64,000 nt of DNA from Endomychus coccineus (GCA_958510875.1 OY294068.1:79107978-79171977), one strand, 5' to 3'. Positions 10,083 to 22,584 are shown, counted from the first letter of the stretch. Numbers and translations are program-made. Notes: generated from the sequence alone by a model not told the origin.

Positions 10083-10684
10083 TCAGCATGAAGGAGCTGA
10101 ATTATCATCCTTTAGTAAGACCATAGATCCTACTTTTAAGTTATGATAAGATTTCCATTTGGATCTTTCTTGCGTACAGAGGTAATCTCGTGACCAACGC
10201 TGCCAAAATTGTTGTAATTCCTGCTGGATGGATCTTAGGAGACATAGTCGATTAGAAGGAATGTCCCTCGCATCATTTTGAGGCAAGGCAGTTATAGGCT
10301 CGCCAATAAGGAAGTGAGAAGGGGTTAAAGGGGAGAGATCATTAGGATCATTTGACAAGGGTGATAAGGGTCTGGAAATGAGGACAGCCTCAACCTGCGT
10401 GATCACAGTGTATAATGCCTTATACGTTAGGTGTGAATTACCAAGAAATCTCTTGAGGTAAAATGTTGTTGATTTTACACAGGCCTCCCAAGGCCTCGAA
10501 AATTGGGAGCAGATGGTATATAAAAAAATATCATCGATTGAATTCTAAATTGAACCAAGAGTTTTGATGATTCTATCATCTGAAATGAACTTTTTAGATG
10601 ATTGAGATTTGACATTAGATATATCCTCTAACATATTGTCATTATTTGAAACAAATTTACGAAGATTGAATCCAGCAGAGCCTA
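10083..10684 (-). pseudogene. BEL/Pao pol relic: RT connection joined to integrase C-terminus
   Basis: Minus strand 10684-10560 reads GFNLRKFVSNNDNMLEDI and later SDDRIIKTLGSI then a stop, the BEL/Pao block between polymerase and RNase H (GFxLRKWxSN, KxLGIxW). At about 10510 it jumps to WEACVKSTTFYLKRFLG and continues in frame through LTPSHFLIGEPITALP and FWQRWSRDYLCTQERSKWK, the DUF5641-type integrase C-terminus. RNase H and the catalytic integrase core are deleted. The fragment is directly followed on the right by the 2.1 kb repeat array. Confidence 0.85.
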
Positions 10685-12788
10685 GTCAACAATAATATGC
10701 GGCAGTTTAAGTTGGTACTCGAGTTACTAGAAAAGTCACTAAAAATATGCGATTTTCGACCAAATCGATGGACATTTTTGGACTTGACAAGCTGAAAGAA
10801 GCGAGCGGAGCGAGCCCAAAAAATGATGGAAACCGGGTCGAAAACTGTTTTAAATTGGTTAATTTGAGTGAAATCGAATGACGTTCACGTGAGGAGCGCG
10901 TAGCTGGCGAGTTAGAAAAGTGCAAATCTTCGGAACATAGAACGTCTTTACGAGGACTTTCCGCGTGCCGTTTTTCCTCCATGTCGTTAGATTATGAACG
11001 GGGCCAACTAAATAGCATAGTCTCGGGCCCCAAAATATCGATTAAATAGGAAAACTTAATTCGAATAGGAACAGGTACTTTCAGGTCTCAGCTATGCACG
11101 TCTGACGTGCGACGTACCAAAGAGAATTTTCTAGCTACTAAAATATACCCGAAGCGAGTAAAAGCTAGCGGCCTATAGCCGAAAACGCTTTATTACAACT
11201 GGCGCCGGCCGCACGGGACACGAAACGGCCCCAAATTAACTTAAACTCTAACTGAAGCTCAAGCAAACCTCTATGGTCTCACACAATGTCATCTGAACCC
11301 ATAGTCAAAGTATACAGGTCTGCCGGAGCCTCCCTTCTACTCTTTTTGAAATTCGAGTGCAAGCTGATTGGTCTATTTCGAGGGGAAAGTAGCGCTCTCG
11401 AATTTGGATTTAAAATTCATTATGTCAAAATGTCAAGTAAACAGTGTTCAGTGAAAAATTGTTCGTATCGTTTTAGCAAGGGAAGTGAAGTTCAACTCTT
11501 TTCGTTTCCTGTGGATGCGAATAAGAAGTCTCAATGGTTGGTAGCTTGTGGACTTTCGCAAAACAGATTATACGTTGTGTGCTCAACTATCTGAAGTTGG
11601 ACGAAAGGTTAGACATAAGTGGTTAATTATACATATGTTAACTAATTCATATTTTGTTTTTGGTTTTACAATAGATAGAATAAAAAATTGTATTCATTTT
11701 ACCGATCTTGAAAAATGAGAAAATATATGTTTCTTCTATCATAAGAGAATAATAATATGGAAAATTAAAGGTTAAATAAAAAACTCTACAACTTATAGTT
11801 CTATAGTCGAAGAATAACGTCAAAAGCATAGAAGAAATATTATTTTACGTGAAACGGGGATGCAACCTTTCACCAATGACAGGAAAGCTTTGATTGGAGG
11901 AGGTAGGTGACGTCACCTAGCGCGAGAAACGTTGATACTTTGATTATGATCTGAACCTATTTACCATCTACCAGATGTATATCGTAAACATGATGTTTCT
12001 GTCCAAAACTACTTGAATATAATATAAATCGGGGGCCCCATCTATCGAAAAACTATCAAAGTAAGTCTTAGCGATGTGCAACAACAGCGCTTACCATATT
12101 TCATTTCAGATGTAGATATATAAATGATATATCAACGTTTAACCTACAGACATATTCCTGCATAAACTAAAGTATATAGGGATTGAAAGAAACACAAAAA
12201 CGATATAGAAAGGTATGTACATCATGTACGTGAAGAATACAATAGATTTTTGAGGTAGATGATAAGATACTATCATATTCTACAGTAAACGTAGCATCTT
12301 CCAGAGCATCAAATTCATAGTATAAGACTTCCAAAGTACTCGAATAATGTTATTGTAGTTACAATAAAGATATCTTCCTTCATATACATGTGCATGGGGT
12401 ATTGTGTTCAAGAAATATAAAATGTCATTTGACATTTTCAATGTCGGTAGCCGAAAGCATCTCACAATAATTCGACAATAATGATGGGTGTATTGTAACA
12501 CATAAAGTATGAAGAAGATGTATTATACAAGGGTATTTCATCAATCAAGACTAATTATATGGATGTTAATATGTATGTATGGGAATGATTATAAAGGTGT
12601 TCAACTATGAATTTGGTACCACAAAGTATATCATTGCAAGGATGTTATATAACGTTAGAACAAATAACGAAATGGCATCCAAAGTATAGATCGCACAATT
12701 TTAATACTAACGATTGGGCTCTGCAGAATATATATATAACAAGAATCAAGGTAGGATTAAAGTTTAATAATGAAATACTTCCAACTGG
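10685..12788. repeat. 2.1 kb repeat, unit 1 (module 1 interrupted by THAP-bearing DNA)
   Basis: Module 1 matches unit 2 to about 11245. From there to about 11900 the sequence differs and includes the THAP fragment, after which module 2 resumes with GGGGGCCCCATCTATCG near 12030. Confidence 0.7.
11430..11594 (+). pseudogene. THAP-domain fragment
   Basis: From ATG 11430 the peptide MSSKQCSVKNCSYRFSK leads to VQLFSFPVDANKKSQWLVAC and ends near RLYVVCS. This is the first half of a THAP zinc finger: C-x4-C, the LFxFP-D segment, the invariant Trp and a later Cys. The terminal C-x2-H is lost at the stop. THAP domains start P-element transposases and several host DNA-binding proteins, so this may be a displaced P-element N-terminus. 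It lies in unit 1 of the repeat array only. Confidence 0.65.
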
Positions 12789-15090
12789 TCAACAAGAATA
12801 CTGGCTTTATTGAGTTTGTACTCAAGTTCCTAGAAAAGTCACTAGAAATATGCGATTTTCGACCAAATCCACCATCTACTTCGTATCAGACAAGCTAAAA
12901 GAGGCGAGCGGAGCGAGCCTAGAAATTTGTCGAAGCGTTAACTTTGAACCTTTCAAAAGGTCACCAAAGCCCCAAACGGGGTCGAAAACTGTTTTGAAAT
13001 GGTTAATTTGAGTAAAATCGAATGACGTGCACGTGAGGAGCCCGTAGCTCGCGAGTTACAAAAGCGCAAATCTTCGGAACATAGAACGTCTTTAGGAGGA
13101 CTTTTCGCGTGCCGTTTTCGCTCCATGTCGTTAGATTATGAAGCAGGTCAACTTGATAGCATAGTCTCGTGCCTCAAAATGTCGTTTAAATACGGAAATT
13201 TAATTCAAATAGAAACAGGTATTCTCAGGCCTCAGCTACGCACGTCTGACGTGCCACGTACCAGAGGGAATTTTCTAGCTACTAAAATATACCCGAAGCG
13301 GGTAACAGCTAGCGGCCCATAGCAAAGAAGACTATTACAACTGGCGCCGGCCGCACGGGGCACGAAACGGTCCCGAATTAACAAGATCGAGGTAAAACGT
13401 ATGAACTCTAACTGAAACGTAGCGATCTCCTCGAGGCATTTGTCAAAATGTGTTCGTTCATAGCCAATTATATAGGTAGTCTGGCGTTCATGCAATTGTG
13501 TTTTTATACAATTCGAACCTCCTAATTTCGATAGACCAGGTGAAAATCCCAGAGCCTAAAGCGCTAAAGACTTCTGTGTATTTAAACTTTCGTATAAAAT
13601 TGCAAAATTTCGCACTTTCAGAAAATTCATATCATTTAATCTGACAAAAGATTTGGGGATATTTTTATTCAAATCGATTTGATACCAATTTTTGTCGGCC
13701 ATATTGCAAGAAATTTTTCAAAATCGAATAATAAAGCCTGTACGTTCAATTAAAATTCACCGTTCGAAAGATCGTCATCGATTTAGTCAAAGTGATTTAG
13801 ATTACGTAGTAAAACGACGTCGTCACTCCCCAAAAATGCCGGCAAGTACCTTAAAATAAATCATAAAGATTTGACGTCGTTTGACGGTAACCTATGTAAG
13901 AATTACCTGATAAATCACGAAATAGACCAATTTCGGAGGTGTATTTATAATGAAATGAAGTAGAAGCAATGCGAAAAGCATTATAAAAACTCTATACGGC
14001 CTATAAGTGTCAAAAATGGTCCATGGACGAAGATACCCTTCCTAGGGGTACAAGTACCCCTACTACATCTTTCGGTGGTTTGGAGGCACGGGGGCACGAA
14101 AAAGCATACCTAACGACTCTAGAACCTTTCAAATAAGCTTTGGCAGAAATCTATGGTCTTAATTCACCATTTCTAACCTTATTCATAGTCTGGGAGTTGA
14201 AAGTAGTAAACATCATGTCTCTAACTAAAAGTCAACAAAACTACATATATATATATATAATATAAACGAGGGGCCCCATCTATTAAAAAACGTTCTAGAG
14301 GTATATCTGAATAATGTGTAACAATAAGACTTACCATATTTTATTTCAGAAATAGATATATTGTACATATCAATTTTGGTGCCTACTGACATATTCTTGC
14401 AACAAACTAAAGTACATAGGGATTGAAAGTATGACAAATTAGATTTTCAAGAAAGATATCAAGATATATGTTATATTCTACAGTAAACGTAGCATCTTCC
14501 AGAGTTATGTAGCACTACGTATAATGGATTCACTCAGAATTACTTCAAATTCATAGTATAAGACTTTCAAAGTACTCGAATAATGTTATTGCATTTACAA
14601 TAAAGATATATCTTTATATACATGTGCATGGTGTATCGTCTTTTTGAATAATTGTCATTTGACATTTTCAATGTAGGTAGCCGAAAGCATCTCACAATAA
14701 TTCGACAATAATGATAGGTTTATTGTAACACATAAAGTATGAAGAAGACGTATACAAGAGTATTTCATCAATTAAGACTAATTATATGGATGTTAATATG
14801 TATGGAAATGTATACAAGAGTATTTCATCAATTAAGACTAATTATGTGGATGTTAATATGTATGGAAATGATTATAAAAGTGTTCAACAATGAATTTGGT
14901 ATCACAAAGTATATCATTTCAAGGATGTTATATAACGTTAGCCTAAATAACGAAATGGCATTCAAAGTATAGATCGTACAGTTTCAATACTAACAATTGT
15001 ACTTCGCAGATACATATACAACAAGAATCAAGGTGAGAGTAAAGTTCAATAATGAAATACTTCCATTTGCTCAGTTTTTCCTTGCATTAT
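12789..15090. repeat. 2.1 kb repeat, unit 2 (most complete)
   Basis: Contains module 1 (12812-14060) and module 2 (14200-15090). Inside module 2, a ~60 bp segment GTATACAAGAGTATTTCATC... is tandemly duplicated at 14750-14875. Confidence 0.7.
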
Positions 15091-15179
15091 ATCCGATTGG
15101 ACGCTGATAACCTAGCATATAGGTATGTGTGAGGAATTTTCTCTGAAGTGACAGATAACCAATAGTTCTGGTACCGATA

Positions 15180-15590
15180 GGTTTATATTATTTATATTCT
15201 TAAACAAATTAAATTATATAGGGATTGAAAGAAACACAAACACTATTTGGAAAAGTATGTACATCATGTACGAGAAGAGTACAATGTATTTTTCAAGGTA
15301 GATAACAAGATATCTGTCATATTCTACAGTAAACGTATAGCAATTTTCAAGTCACGTAGCATTCATCTTACTGAATTCACTCAGAATTACACCAAAATCA
15401 TAGTACAATACATTTAAAGTGATCGAATAATGTTATTTTAGTTACAATAAAGACATTTTCATATACATGTGTCAGTTGATAGAAAAATCTCATCAACATT
15501 CATCAATGCCCTTTAATGAATGCTCACATGCATGGAAATGATTATAAAAGTGTTGAACAATGAATTTGCTACCACTTTACATACTGGTAG
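15180..15590. repeat. Partial module-2 copy
   Basis: Matches AGGGATTGAAAGAAACACAA, TACATCATGTACG and ATTCTACAGTAAACGTA of module 2, without a preceding module 1. Confidence 0.6.
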
Positions 15591-15599
15591 GTACTTTTT

Positions 15600-16845
15600 T
15601 AATTGGAAAACGTTTCGAAATAATATATCACAACCAAGAGGGGTGAGGTATTCTCCATCGATTACTAGATGTAACTTCAGAAAAGAGAGCAGTATAGTTA
15701 CAAACTTGCGTATATCATTGTCCATATGTTGCTATTTTATCTGACTTTTAATATTCTTTACTTCTGATCTATTGTTTTATGTTTATTAATTCAGTGAGCC
15801 ACTGTGCTATCGCTTTGGATACACAGACAATTATTGATTTAATTATTATATCAACAACATTCCAAGAACCAAAATGAGTAAATAACAGGAGAGGATAGTT
15901 ATTAATTGAGAGAACAAGGAATCATTCAACAAAATAAAAACTAAGGAATTATTATTACTGTAGTAACACTACAGGTACAAGGCGTAAAGAGCTTCTGAGA
16001 AAGAATACTTTCAACTTTTTCCAAATAGAATGTAATTTTTCTGCGTAAAGAGAAAATAAACGGTTTTCTATAAGGTACCTTCCTCTGCTCACTTTAAATA
16101 GGTAGGTACTTTTGAAGAAATAGAGAGTTGCTTTTCATTCAAATAATTGATGAAAATGATACTTCATTAACATTGGTATAAGTAAGTACACACTTCAAGT
16201 AACTGTTGTAGAAACTATATGTAGATTCTTTCTTAACATGCCAAAGATTTTTAAACAAGATAATATCAGAATGTACTTCTGTCAATAAATTAATTAAATT
16301 TGTATTCTGCAATATCGATGATTCAAAGAAATTTTAATTTTGAAAAGTAGAGTTGCAATATTTTAATTTGTTGTATAGTATTTGAGGAGCCATGTAGTTG
16401 TAGAGCGACTATATTTCATGAGCATTTTCTTTTGCAAGACTTGAAGTTTCAATGATTGAATTATATAACCTACACAAAGTGACGTACGTCACAAATTCAA
16501 GAGAGTACTCTAGAACTACACCTTCGACTAAGATCTGACTCCATTCCAATTTTACACTTTTCTATAAAAACCTACTACTCTCTATCTATATAACCTATAA
16601 ATGTCAAAGTGACAAACGATCTATATCATAGAATAACTTGTGACGCGTGCTAATAGTGAAATTTTCTATAAACGCGTACCCATCTCTATATAACCTACAA
16701 CTATCAAAGTGACGTCTGTCACTGACAAACTAAAGGTGTCCATACGCCTCACATAGAGGCTACCACCCACTGTCCGACTAAGCCCTTACAAAGGCGTTGC
16801 ACATAAAGAACTATCTTAGCAGGGCGTATCCCGTAAAATCAACTA
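15600..16845. other. Non-coding AT-rich DNA between repeat units
   Basis: No gene or recognisable element seen. Short phrases such as ATATAACCTAC-AAAGTGACGT recur three times at 16465-16710, indicating a degenerate local duplication. Confidence 0.5.
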
Positions 16846-18470
16846 GTCAACAATAATACTGGCTTTATTGAGTTGGTACCCAAGTTCCTAAAAAACTCAC
16901 TAGGAATATGCGATTTTCGACCTAATCGACGTAAATTTTTGGACTCGACAAGCTAAAATTGGCGACGGGTTCGAGCCCGAAAAATGGTCGAAATGTAAAC
17001 TTTGAAAATTTTAGAAGGTCGCGATAGCCCCAAACCGGGTCAAAAACTGTTTTAAAATAGTCAATTTTCAATAAATCGAATGACGTTCACGTGAGAAGCC
17101 CGTAGTTCGCGAGTTGGAAGAGTGCGAAAGTTAGGAACATAGGAATTCTTTACGAGGGCTTTTCGCGTACCGTTTTCGCTCCATGTAATTAGATTTAGTC
17201 GTGATACGCACCCGACAACCCTTCTTTTTTCCAAAAAATCCGTTTGAATAGGAAAATTCAATTGATATAGAAACAGGTATCCTCAGGTCTCAGCTACGAG
17301 CTTCTGACGTGCCAAGTACCAAAGGGAATTTTTTAGATACCAAAATATACAAAAAGCGGTTAAAAGCTAGCGGCCCATAGCCGAAAATACTTTATTACGA
17401 CTGGCGCCGGCCGCACGGGGCACGAAACGGCTCCAAATTAACAAGATCGAGGTAAAATGTATAAACTCTAACTGATGCGCAGCGACCTCCTCGAGGCATA
17501 TATCGGAATCATTTCGTTCGTAGCTAATTACATAGGACGTCTGGCGTTCATGCAATTGTCTTTTTATACAATTCGAACCTTCTAATTTCGATAGGCCACG
17601 TGGAAATCCCGGAGCCAAAGGCGCTATCAAGTTCTGATCGTTGAAACTTTCGTATAAAATTGCCAAATTTCGCATTTTTAGAAACTTCAAATTAATTAAT
17701 CTGACAAGGTCTGGGGATATTTTCATTCAAATCGATATAATACCAATTTTTGACGGCCATCGTGCAAAATTTTTTTAAACATTTTTAAATCGAAAACTAA
17801 AGCCTGTATGTTCAATTAAAATTCACCATTCGAAAGATCGTCATCGATTAGTCAAAGTGAACTTTTTACTACGTATGCATCCGTCACTCCGAAAAATGCC
17901 GCCAAGTACCTTAAAATAAATCATAAAGATTCGACGTCGTTTGACGGTGATCTATATAAGGATTATGTGATAATTCACGAAAAGGACTGATTTCGGAGGT
18001 GTATGTATAACAAAACGATGTAGAAATAATGCCAAGGAATCAAATTGTCATTTCACATGTTCAACGTAGACACAAGGCTATGATATAATAGCATCTTCCA
18101 AGAATTCGATGCTAAATATGATCAAATTATATGGAATAAAGAAAGAAAAAGATGTATACAAGAGTATTTCATGTAATGTTGAATATAAAAACGCTGTATG
18201 TGTAACTGATAATGCATAATATTAATATCTGTCAGTTGATAGAAAAATCTTATCAACATTCATCAATGCCCTTTAATGAATGCTCACATGCATGGAAATG
18301 ATTATAAAAGTGTTCAACAATGAATTTGCTACCACAAGGTATATTTTCAACAAAGTATACATCATTTTATGGATATTAAGAGAGATGACGGGAAATTTTA
18401 CAAATGATAGATCGTACAGTTTCAATACTCTAAATTGAGCTTTGCAAATGCATATTTAACAAAGGGTAAA
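16846..18470. repeat. 2.1 kb repeat, unit 3
   Basis: Module 1 at 16862-18030 aligns with 12815-13960 nearly throughout; a shortened module 2 follows at 18040-18470. Confidence 0.7.
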
Positions 18471-18479
18471 ACTTTTTTT

Positions 18480-18890
18480 ATTAGGTATCTTCCTCCGATT
18501 CGTCTGACATTGTAATTAGCATTAAAAATAGTGTAAAAAGCTATTTCAGTGATTAACAATCTAAAGCGAATTGCATTTTGTGTGTTAATAATAAAACCTT
18601 ATTTCTGATCTTGATAACTTCCAAATTAGAATTCATTCCTATAGGTGACTTTCTTTCTCAAATGATGAAAATTTAACAATCATATTCAATATACCTACTT
18701 CTGATGTTGTATGTAAGATGATTAAAATCTCAATGAAACTGAAATGAACATTTTTCAAATATGGTAATATCTGAATAACATCATTTTCGTACTATTAACA
18801 TTATCATTATTAATGAAAATCATAAAAGAGTTGTAATAAATTTATTTTTTTGAACAAAATAACATAAATAATCAAAACGAAATAAAATTA
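18480..18890. other. Non-coding AT-rich DNA
   Basis: Nothing recognised. An AATAAA hexamer on the minus strand near 18840 could serve as a poly(A) signal for the candidate exons to its right. Confidence 0.4.
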
Positions 18891-18897
18891 CAGATCG

Positions 18898-19448
18898 TCA
18901 AGAAGGATTTCTTCTTCATCCATTCCTGTAAAGAAAATTATATTAATAATTTATAGAATAAAATTGAAAGGTATAAAAATATATAAACGTAGGTATGAAT
19001 AGTAAAAAACATGCTTTCTGGTGTTGGCGCCGAAGCCCCCCCTTCCTGGTCCGGAACTATTTCCTGAACCAGAAGTGTTACTTCCGGGACTGGGCGTCTT
19101 ACTCCCGGGCCCCTCTTCCGTTCCTCGGTTGGCCCCGTCGGTTCTTACGGCGACCTCTTCTCCTGATCATCACATTCACTACTTTTTCCTACAACAACAA
19201 AAAATATCTATAAAATGATTTCATTTATATCAAACTACATTATGTATTCCATTAATCGTCAACATTTAATTTGTACAATGAAAAACTTGAAAGGAATATA
19301 ATATATGTAGTTATTTAATGATTCAACATTTTACGTTGATACAAAGTGTTACCTTCAATATTGAAAGAAAAAAGAAATTTACTCACATTGTACGTGGTAA
19401 TGTTTACCGTGCCTCCCGCATTGTGGACGAGCACCCGTTCGGCTCTTC
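18898..19448 (-). other. Candidate short exons of an unidentified spliced gene
   Basis: Three minus-strand segments carry splice-like edges. 19448-19387 has AG before GAAGAGCC and the donor GTGAGT after AAT, with an open frame RAERVLVHNAGGTVNITTYN. 19188-19099 follows a pyrimidine-rich acceptor (TTGTTGTTGTAG) and continues that frame as EKVVNVMIRRRGRRKNRRGQ to a stop. 18934-18898 follows TTTCTTTACAG and reads GMDEEEILLDDL-stop. The middle segment lies in a GC-rich island unlike its neighbours; another frame there is Gly/Ser/Pro-rich. I recognise no family. It could be a small host gene or chance; splice signals are the main support. Confidence 0.28.
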
Positions 19449-19675
19449 CTATTTTAGATAATAAATAATATAAAATGACATTACAGATTGTAGCGTCTAA
19501 AAACAAAAAAGGAACGTTCCTTTTCAACACTTGATTTTCAATTACCCATAGATGTTTCACTAAATCAAATATAATTGAATGAATCCAAAAGTATTAATTA
19601 CACTATTAAATTATTATTTACATTTGAAACTAATATTTATATATATATTTATATATTTTATTTCGCGCGGTATAA

Positions 19676-20399
19676 TTCTAAAAGTGAAACTAGAATGACA
19701 TGGAAATGGTTTGTCTTTCCATCATAGAATAGATTGAATTTTTAAAATTCTACAATAATTGTACCTGAATTTGTTGAATGTTGATACAAATTATACTGAT
19801 CCAGTTACGTATTATAACAAAATAATAATGAATCGTTTTCTTATAAATTTCAATTTTCATGTATATATTACATGTTCTATGATGTTATGTGTCACACACA
19901 GAAAGCAGTACCGAGGGTATTCTGATATAATGAATTGTCAAATTGTTTGATGACAATTGTTATTTCAATATGACGCCATAAAATTTAACTGTTTTGTGAT
20001 AACATTTGTGTATACAAGACGCTAAGAGTAATATCGCAAATTGTTAATTAAATATTGAATCAAAATACGCTACGCAAGATTTTAGTGAATATAATTATTG
20101 AGATCTACTATCAAATCTTCCGTAAGTACTATTATATTACATATAATGATACTTGTACATAAGAGTGCTATAATTTTAAATGTGAAATAACAAAGCATAC
20201 AATGAAATGGATATGGTTTGTTTTTTCATCGTAGAATAAATTGAACATTTTACAATATTTGTACTTGAATTTGTTGAACGTTGAAACAAATCAGACTAAG
20301 CCAGTTATGTATTATAACAAAATAATAATGAATCGATTTCCAATAAATTTCAAATTGAGTTTGTAAATTATATGTTCGATGGTTTTCTGTGTTACACAC
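19676..20399. repeat. Direct duplication of a ~230 bp segment
   Basis: 19676-19905 and 20170-20399 align with moderate divergence (shared CAGTTAYGTATTATAAC, AAAATAATAATGAATCG). The Gypsy element begins immediately after the second copy, which allows its left flank to be compared with an uninterrupted relative (first copy continues CACACACAGAAAGC). Confidence 0.7.
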
Positions 20400-20512
20400 T
20401 GTGATGATATGTTTCATTAGTCTTGAACACATGTTTATGTTATTGATATCGGTTCCGATTAGGATGAAATAAAACAGTGCAAACTCAACAGTCGTTTGAT
20501 TCAGAACCTTCA
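20400..20512 (+). repeat. Gypsy 5' LTR
   Basis: Starts TGTGATGATATG and ends ...CCTTCA, 113 bp, two bases before a TGG that could open the primer-binding site. It includes AATAAA at about 20469. LTRs this short are unusual for Gypsy elements. Confidence 0.7.
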
Positions 20513-20514
20513 TA

Positions 20515-20532
20515 TGGCGGAGTCGGTACGTG
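20515..20532 (+). other. Candidate primer-binding site
   Basis: TGGCGGAGTCGGTACGTG follows the 5' LTR by two bases, as expected for a tRNA-primed minus-strand start. The tRNA was not identified. Confidence 0.4.
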
Positions 20533-20779
20533 TTAATGATTAATTATAAAACTAGAAATCCCGCCAAAATTAATAACTATAGACTAAAAATACAATAATA
20601 CACAGCACAAAGGGGTGGTGAAGTGAGAAATAGAATAATTAGTCAAATTAATAGACTATTTGAACGTAAAAGCAAATTGGAAACATAAAAAGATTTTCCA
20701 AAGTAATACAGGAACAAATGCAAGTGCTATAATTCCGGCAATTACCCATGTAAGTACAAATATTCCTCCACCGTCGGGA

Positions 20780-21457
20780 ATGTCTTGGGATGGTTGCCTA
20801 GCTGAAAATTGGCGATTTTTTAAACAGAAGTTTTTGTTATATCTCCAAGCCACGAGATCAGATAAGGAAAGTGTTGAGTATAAAACATCTATCTTTCTCT
20901 CTTGCATAGGCGATCGCGCATTAAAAATTTACAACAACTTCACGGCTGAAGAAGCCGACAAAATGAACTTCGATACTGTCATTAATAGCTTCGAAAATTA
21001 CTTTACATCAGAAAAAAATGTAACTTACGAACGCCACATATTCTTTTTCAGAAATCAAAAAGAAAACGAAACTGTAGATAACTATGTGACTGAACTTAGG
21101 GATTTAAGTTCAACCTGCGAGTTTGAAAACTTAACGGATAGTTTGATTAAAGATAAATCAATCTTAGGAATAAAAAATTTTGCAGTGAAGGACAGACTGT
21201 TGAGAATAAACGATTTAACACTCGCAAAGGCATATGTCGATCAGCAGAACTCACTAGAGAGCAATCAGAAAAAATTTTCTCTACTTCAAAAAATAAAGAA
21301 CATTCAATTGATAGAATACAAAATGAAACTGTTCAGAAAAATCATAAAAATTATCCTGCAATACCGTCAACTTCTACACATCAGCATCATTCGTCTTCGT
21401 CCAACACATCATCCAGGCAGCCGCATCATCGTTCTTTTCAACCCGGCCCAAGTATAA
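20780..21457 (+). pseudogene. Gypsy gag
   Basis: First in-frame ATG is at 20780 (MSWDGCLAENWRFFKQKFLL), matching the start of the Gag capsid region in many insect Ty3/Gypsy elements. IYNNFTAEEADKMNF and VDNYVTELRDLSSTCEF are capsid-type helices. A frameshift near 21290 sends the frame into a non-homologous tail; the nucleocapsid knuckle is in a different frame at 21490-21610, where a stop also interrupts it. Gag would package element RNA; this copy cannot make full Gag. Confidence 0.85.
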
Positions 21458-21489
21458 ACAAAAATGTAAGTGACAGTGCGCGTGTGAAA

Positions 21490-22584
21490 GTGTATAAAAA
21501 ATTTAAGTGTTAAAATTGTGATAGCATTCACGGTATAAATCAATGTCCTGCATTTGGTAAGAAATGTATGAAATGTAGGCAAAGAAATCATTATGCGAAA
21601 ATGTGTAGATCTGTAGTAAGTAATATTAATATTTATGAATGTATTGGATCAGATTTATATATTGATTGTGTCAACATAAAAAATAGTCATGATTGGATGG
21701 CAGTGCTCACTGTGCATAATGGCAGTAAAATAAGATTTAAAATGGACACAGGAGCTCAAGTAAATATTATCCCTGTTAGTTATTTAAAACAGTTAGACAT
21801 ATCAGTAAAGAATTTACTTCCGGTAACTACAAAATTGACAACATACACTGGAAATAGAATTCAAGTCTTAGGCAAATGTACTCTAAATTGCAATTATAAA
21901 AATTTAACATTCTATATAGTGAATGAAAAACAAGCTCCGCCGATTTTAAGCAAAAATGATTGTGAAAATTTTAAATTAATTCAATTAGTCGATTCAGTAG
22001 AGACAAACTATATAAATTATGATAACATTAAACAGAAATTTCATGATGTATTTAATGGAATTGGTTGTTTAGAAGGTGAATATAAAATTGAAATAGATTC
22101 TAGTGTTAGGCCAGTAATACACCCTCCACGTAAAGTGCCAATTGCTATACAGGGTAAACTAAAAAATAAATTAGATTATTTAGAAAAAACTAAAATTATT
22201 GCAAAAGTGGATGAACCCACAGACTGGGTAAATTCTTCAGTTTTGGTAAACAAACTCAATGGGGACATACGTATATGCATGAACCCCAAAGATTTATATA
22301 AATCAATTAAAAGAGATTATTTTCCTTTATCGACAGTTGAAGAAATCACTTCAAAATTAGCTAAAGCAAAATATTTTCCAATTCTAGATGCCAGTGATGC
22401 TTTTTGGCAAATCCAGCTGAATAAAGCTAGTTCTTTGTTGTGTACTTTTAATACCCCTTACGGCAGATATAAATTCTTACGTCTACCATATGAAATTACT
22501 CCAGCATCGGAGATTTTTCACGAAAAAACGAAAGTCTTATTTGAAAATTTAGAAGGTATTGAATCATACATTGATGATTTTTAG
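21490..22584 (+). pseudogene. Gypsy zinc knuckle, protease and reverse transcriptase (first part)
   Basis: CMKCRQRNHYAKMC (C-x2-C-x4-H-x4-C) is a retroviral-type knuckle. FKMDTGAQVNIIPVSYL is the aspartic protease active site (DTGA). RT motifs follow: FPILDASDAFWQIQL and then YIDDF (catalytic DD) at 22568-22582. The frame stops right after YIDDF by a one-base loss in a T run; RT continues in the next frame. Polymerase catalytic residues are intact but the protein is truncated. Confidence 0.92.

Larger units (their letters stand above)
10685..18470. repeat. Array of a ~2.1 kb two-module repeat (unknown family)
   Basis: Each unit begins with AGTCAACAATAATACTGGCT (10685, 12789, 16846) and continues with blocks conserved between copies: ATATGCGATTTTCGACC, GGCGAGCGGAGCGAGCC, GGCGCCGGCCGCACGGG and GGAACATAGAACGTCTTTA. 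A second module follows (ACAGTAAACGTAGCATCTTC, CACAAAGTATATCAT) at about 11900-12788, 14200-15090, 15180-15590 and 18040-18470. Spacing of the first two units is 2,104 bp; the third starts 4,057 bp further. Copies diverge by an estimated 10-20 percent. No protein is encoded by the shared part. It could be a segmentally duplicated non-autonomous transposon or a complex satellite. Confidence 0.8.

Noticed and set aside
10707..10982. 91-codon minus frame (MEEKRHAESPRKDVLC...)
   Set aside because: It falls in the non-coding repeat module; the equivalent positions in units 2 and 3 contain stops and shifts, so it is not conserved.
19021..19218. Pro-rich plus-strand frame as a gene
   Set aside because: It lies antisense to the splice-like segments, has no start context, and is explained by the GC-rich low-complexity stretch.
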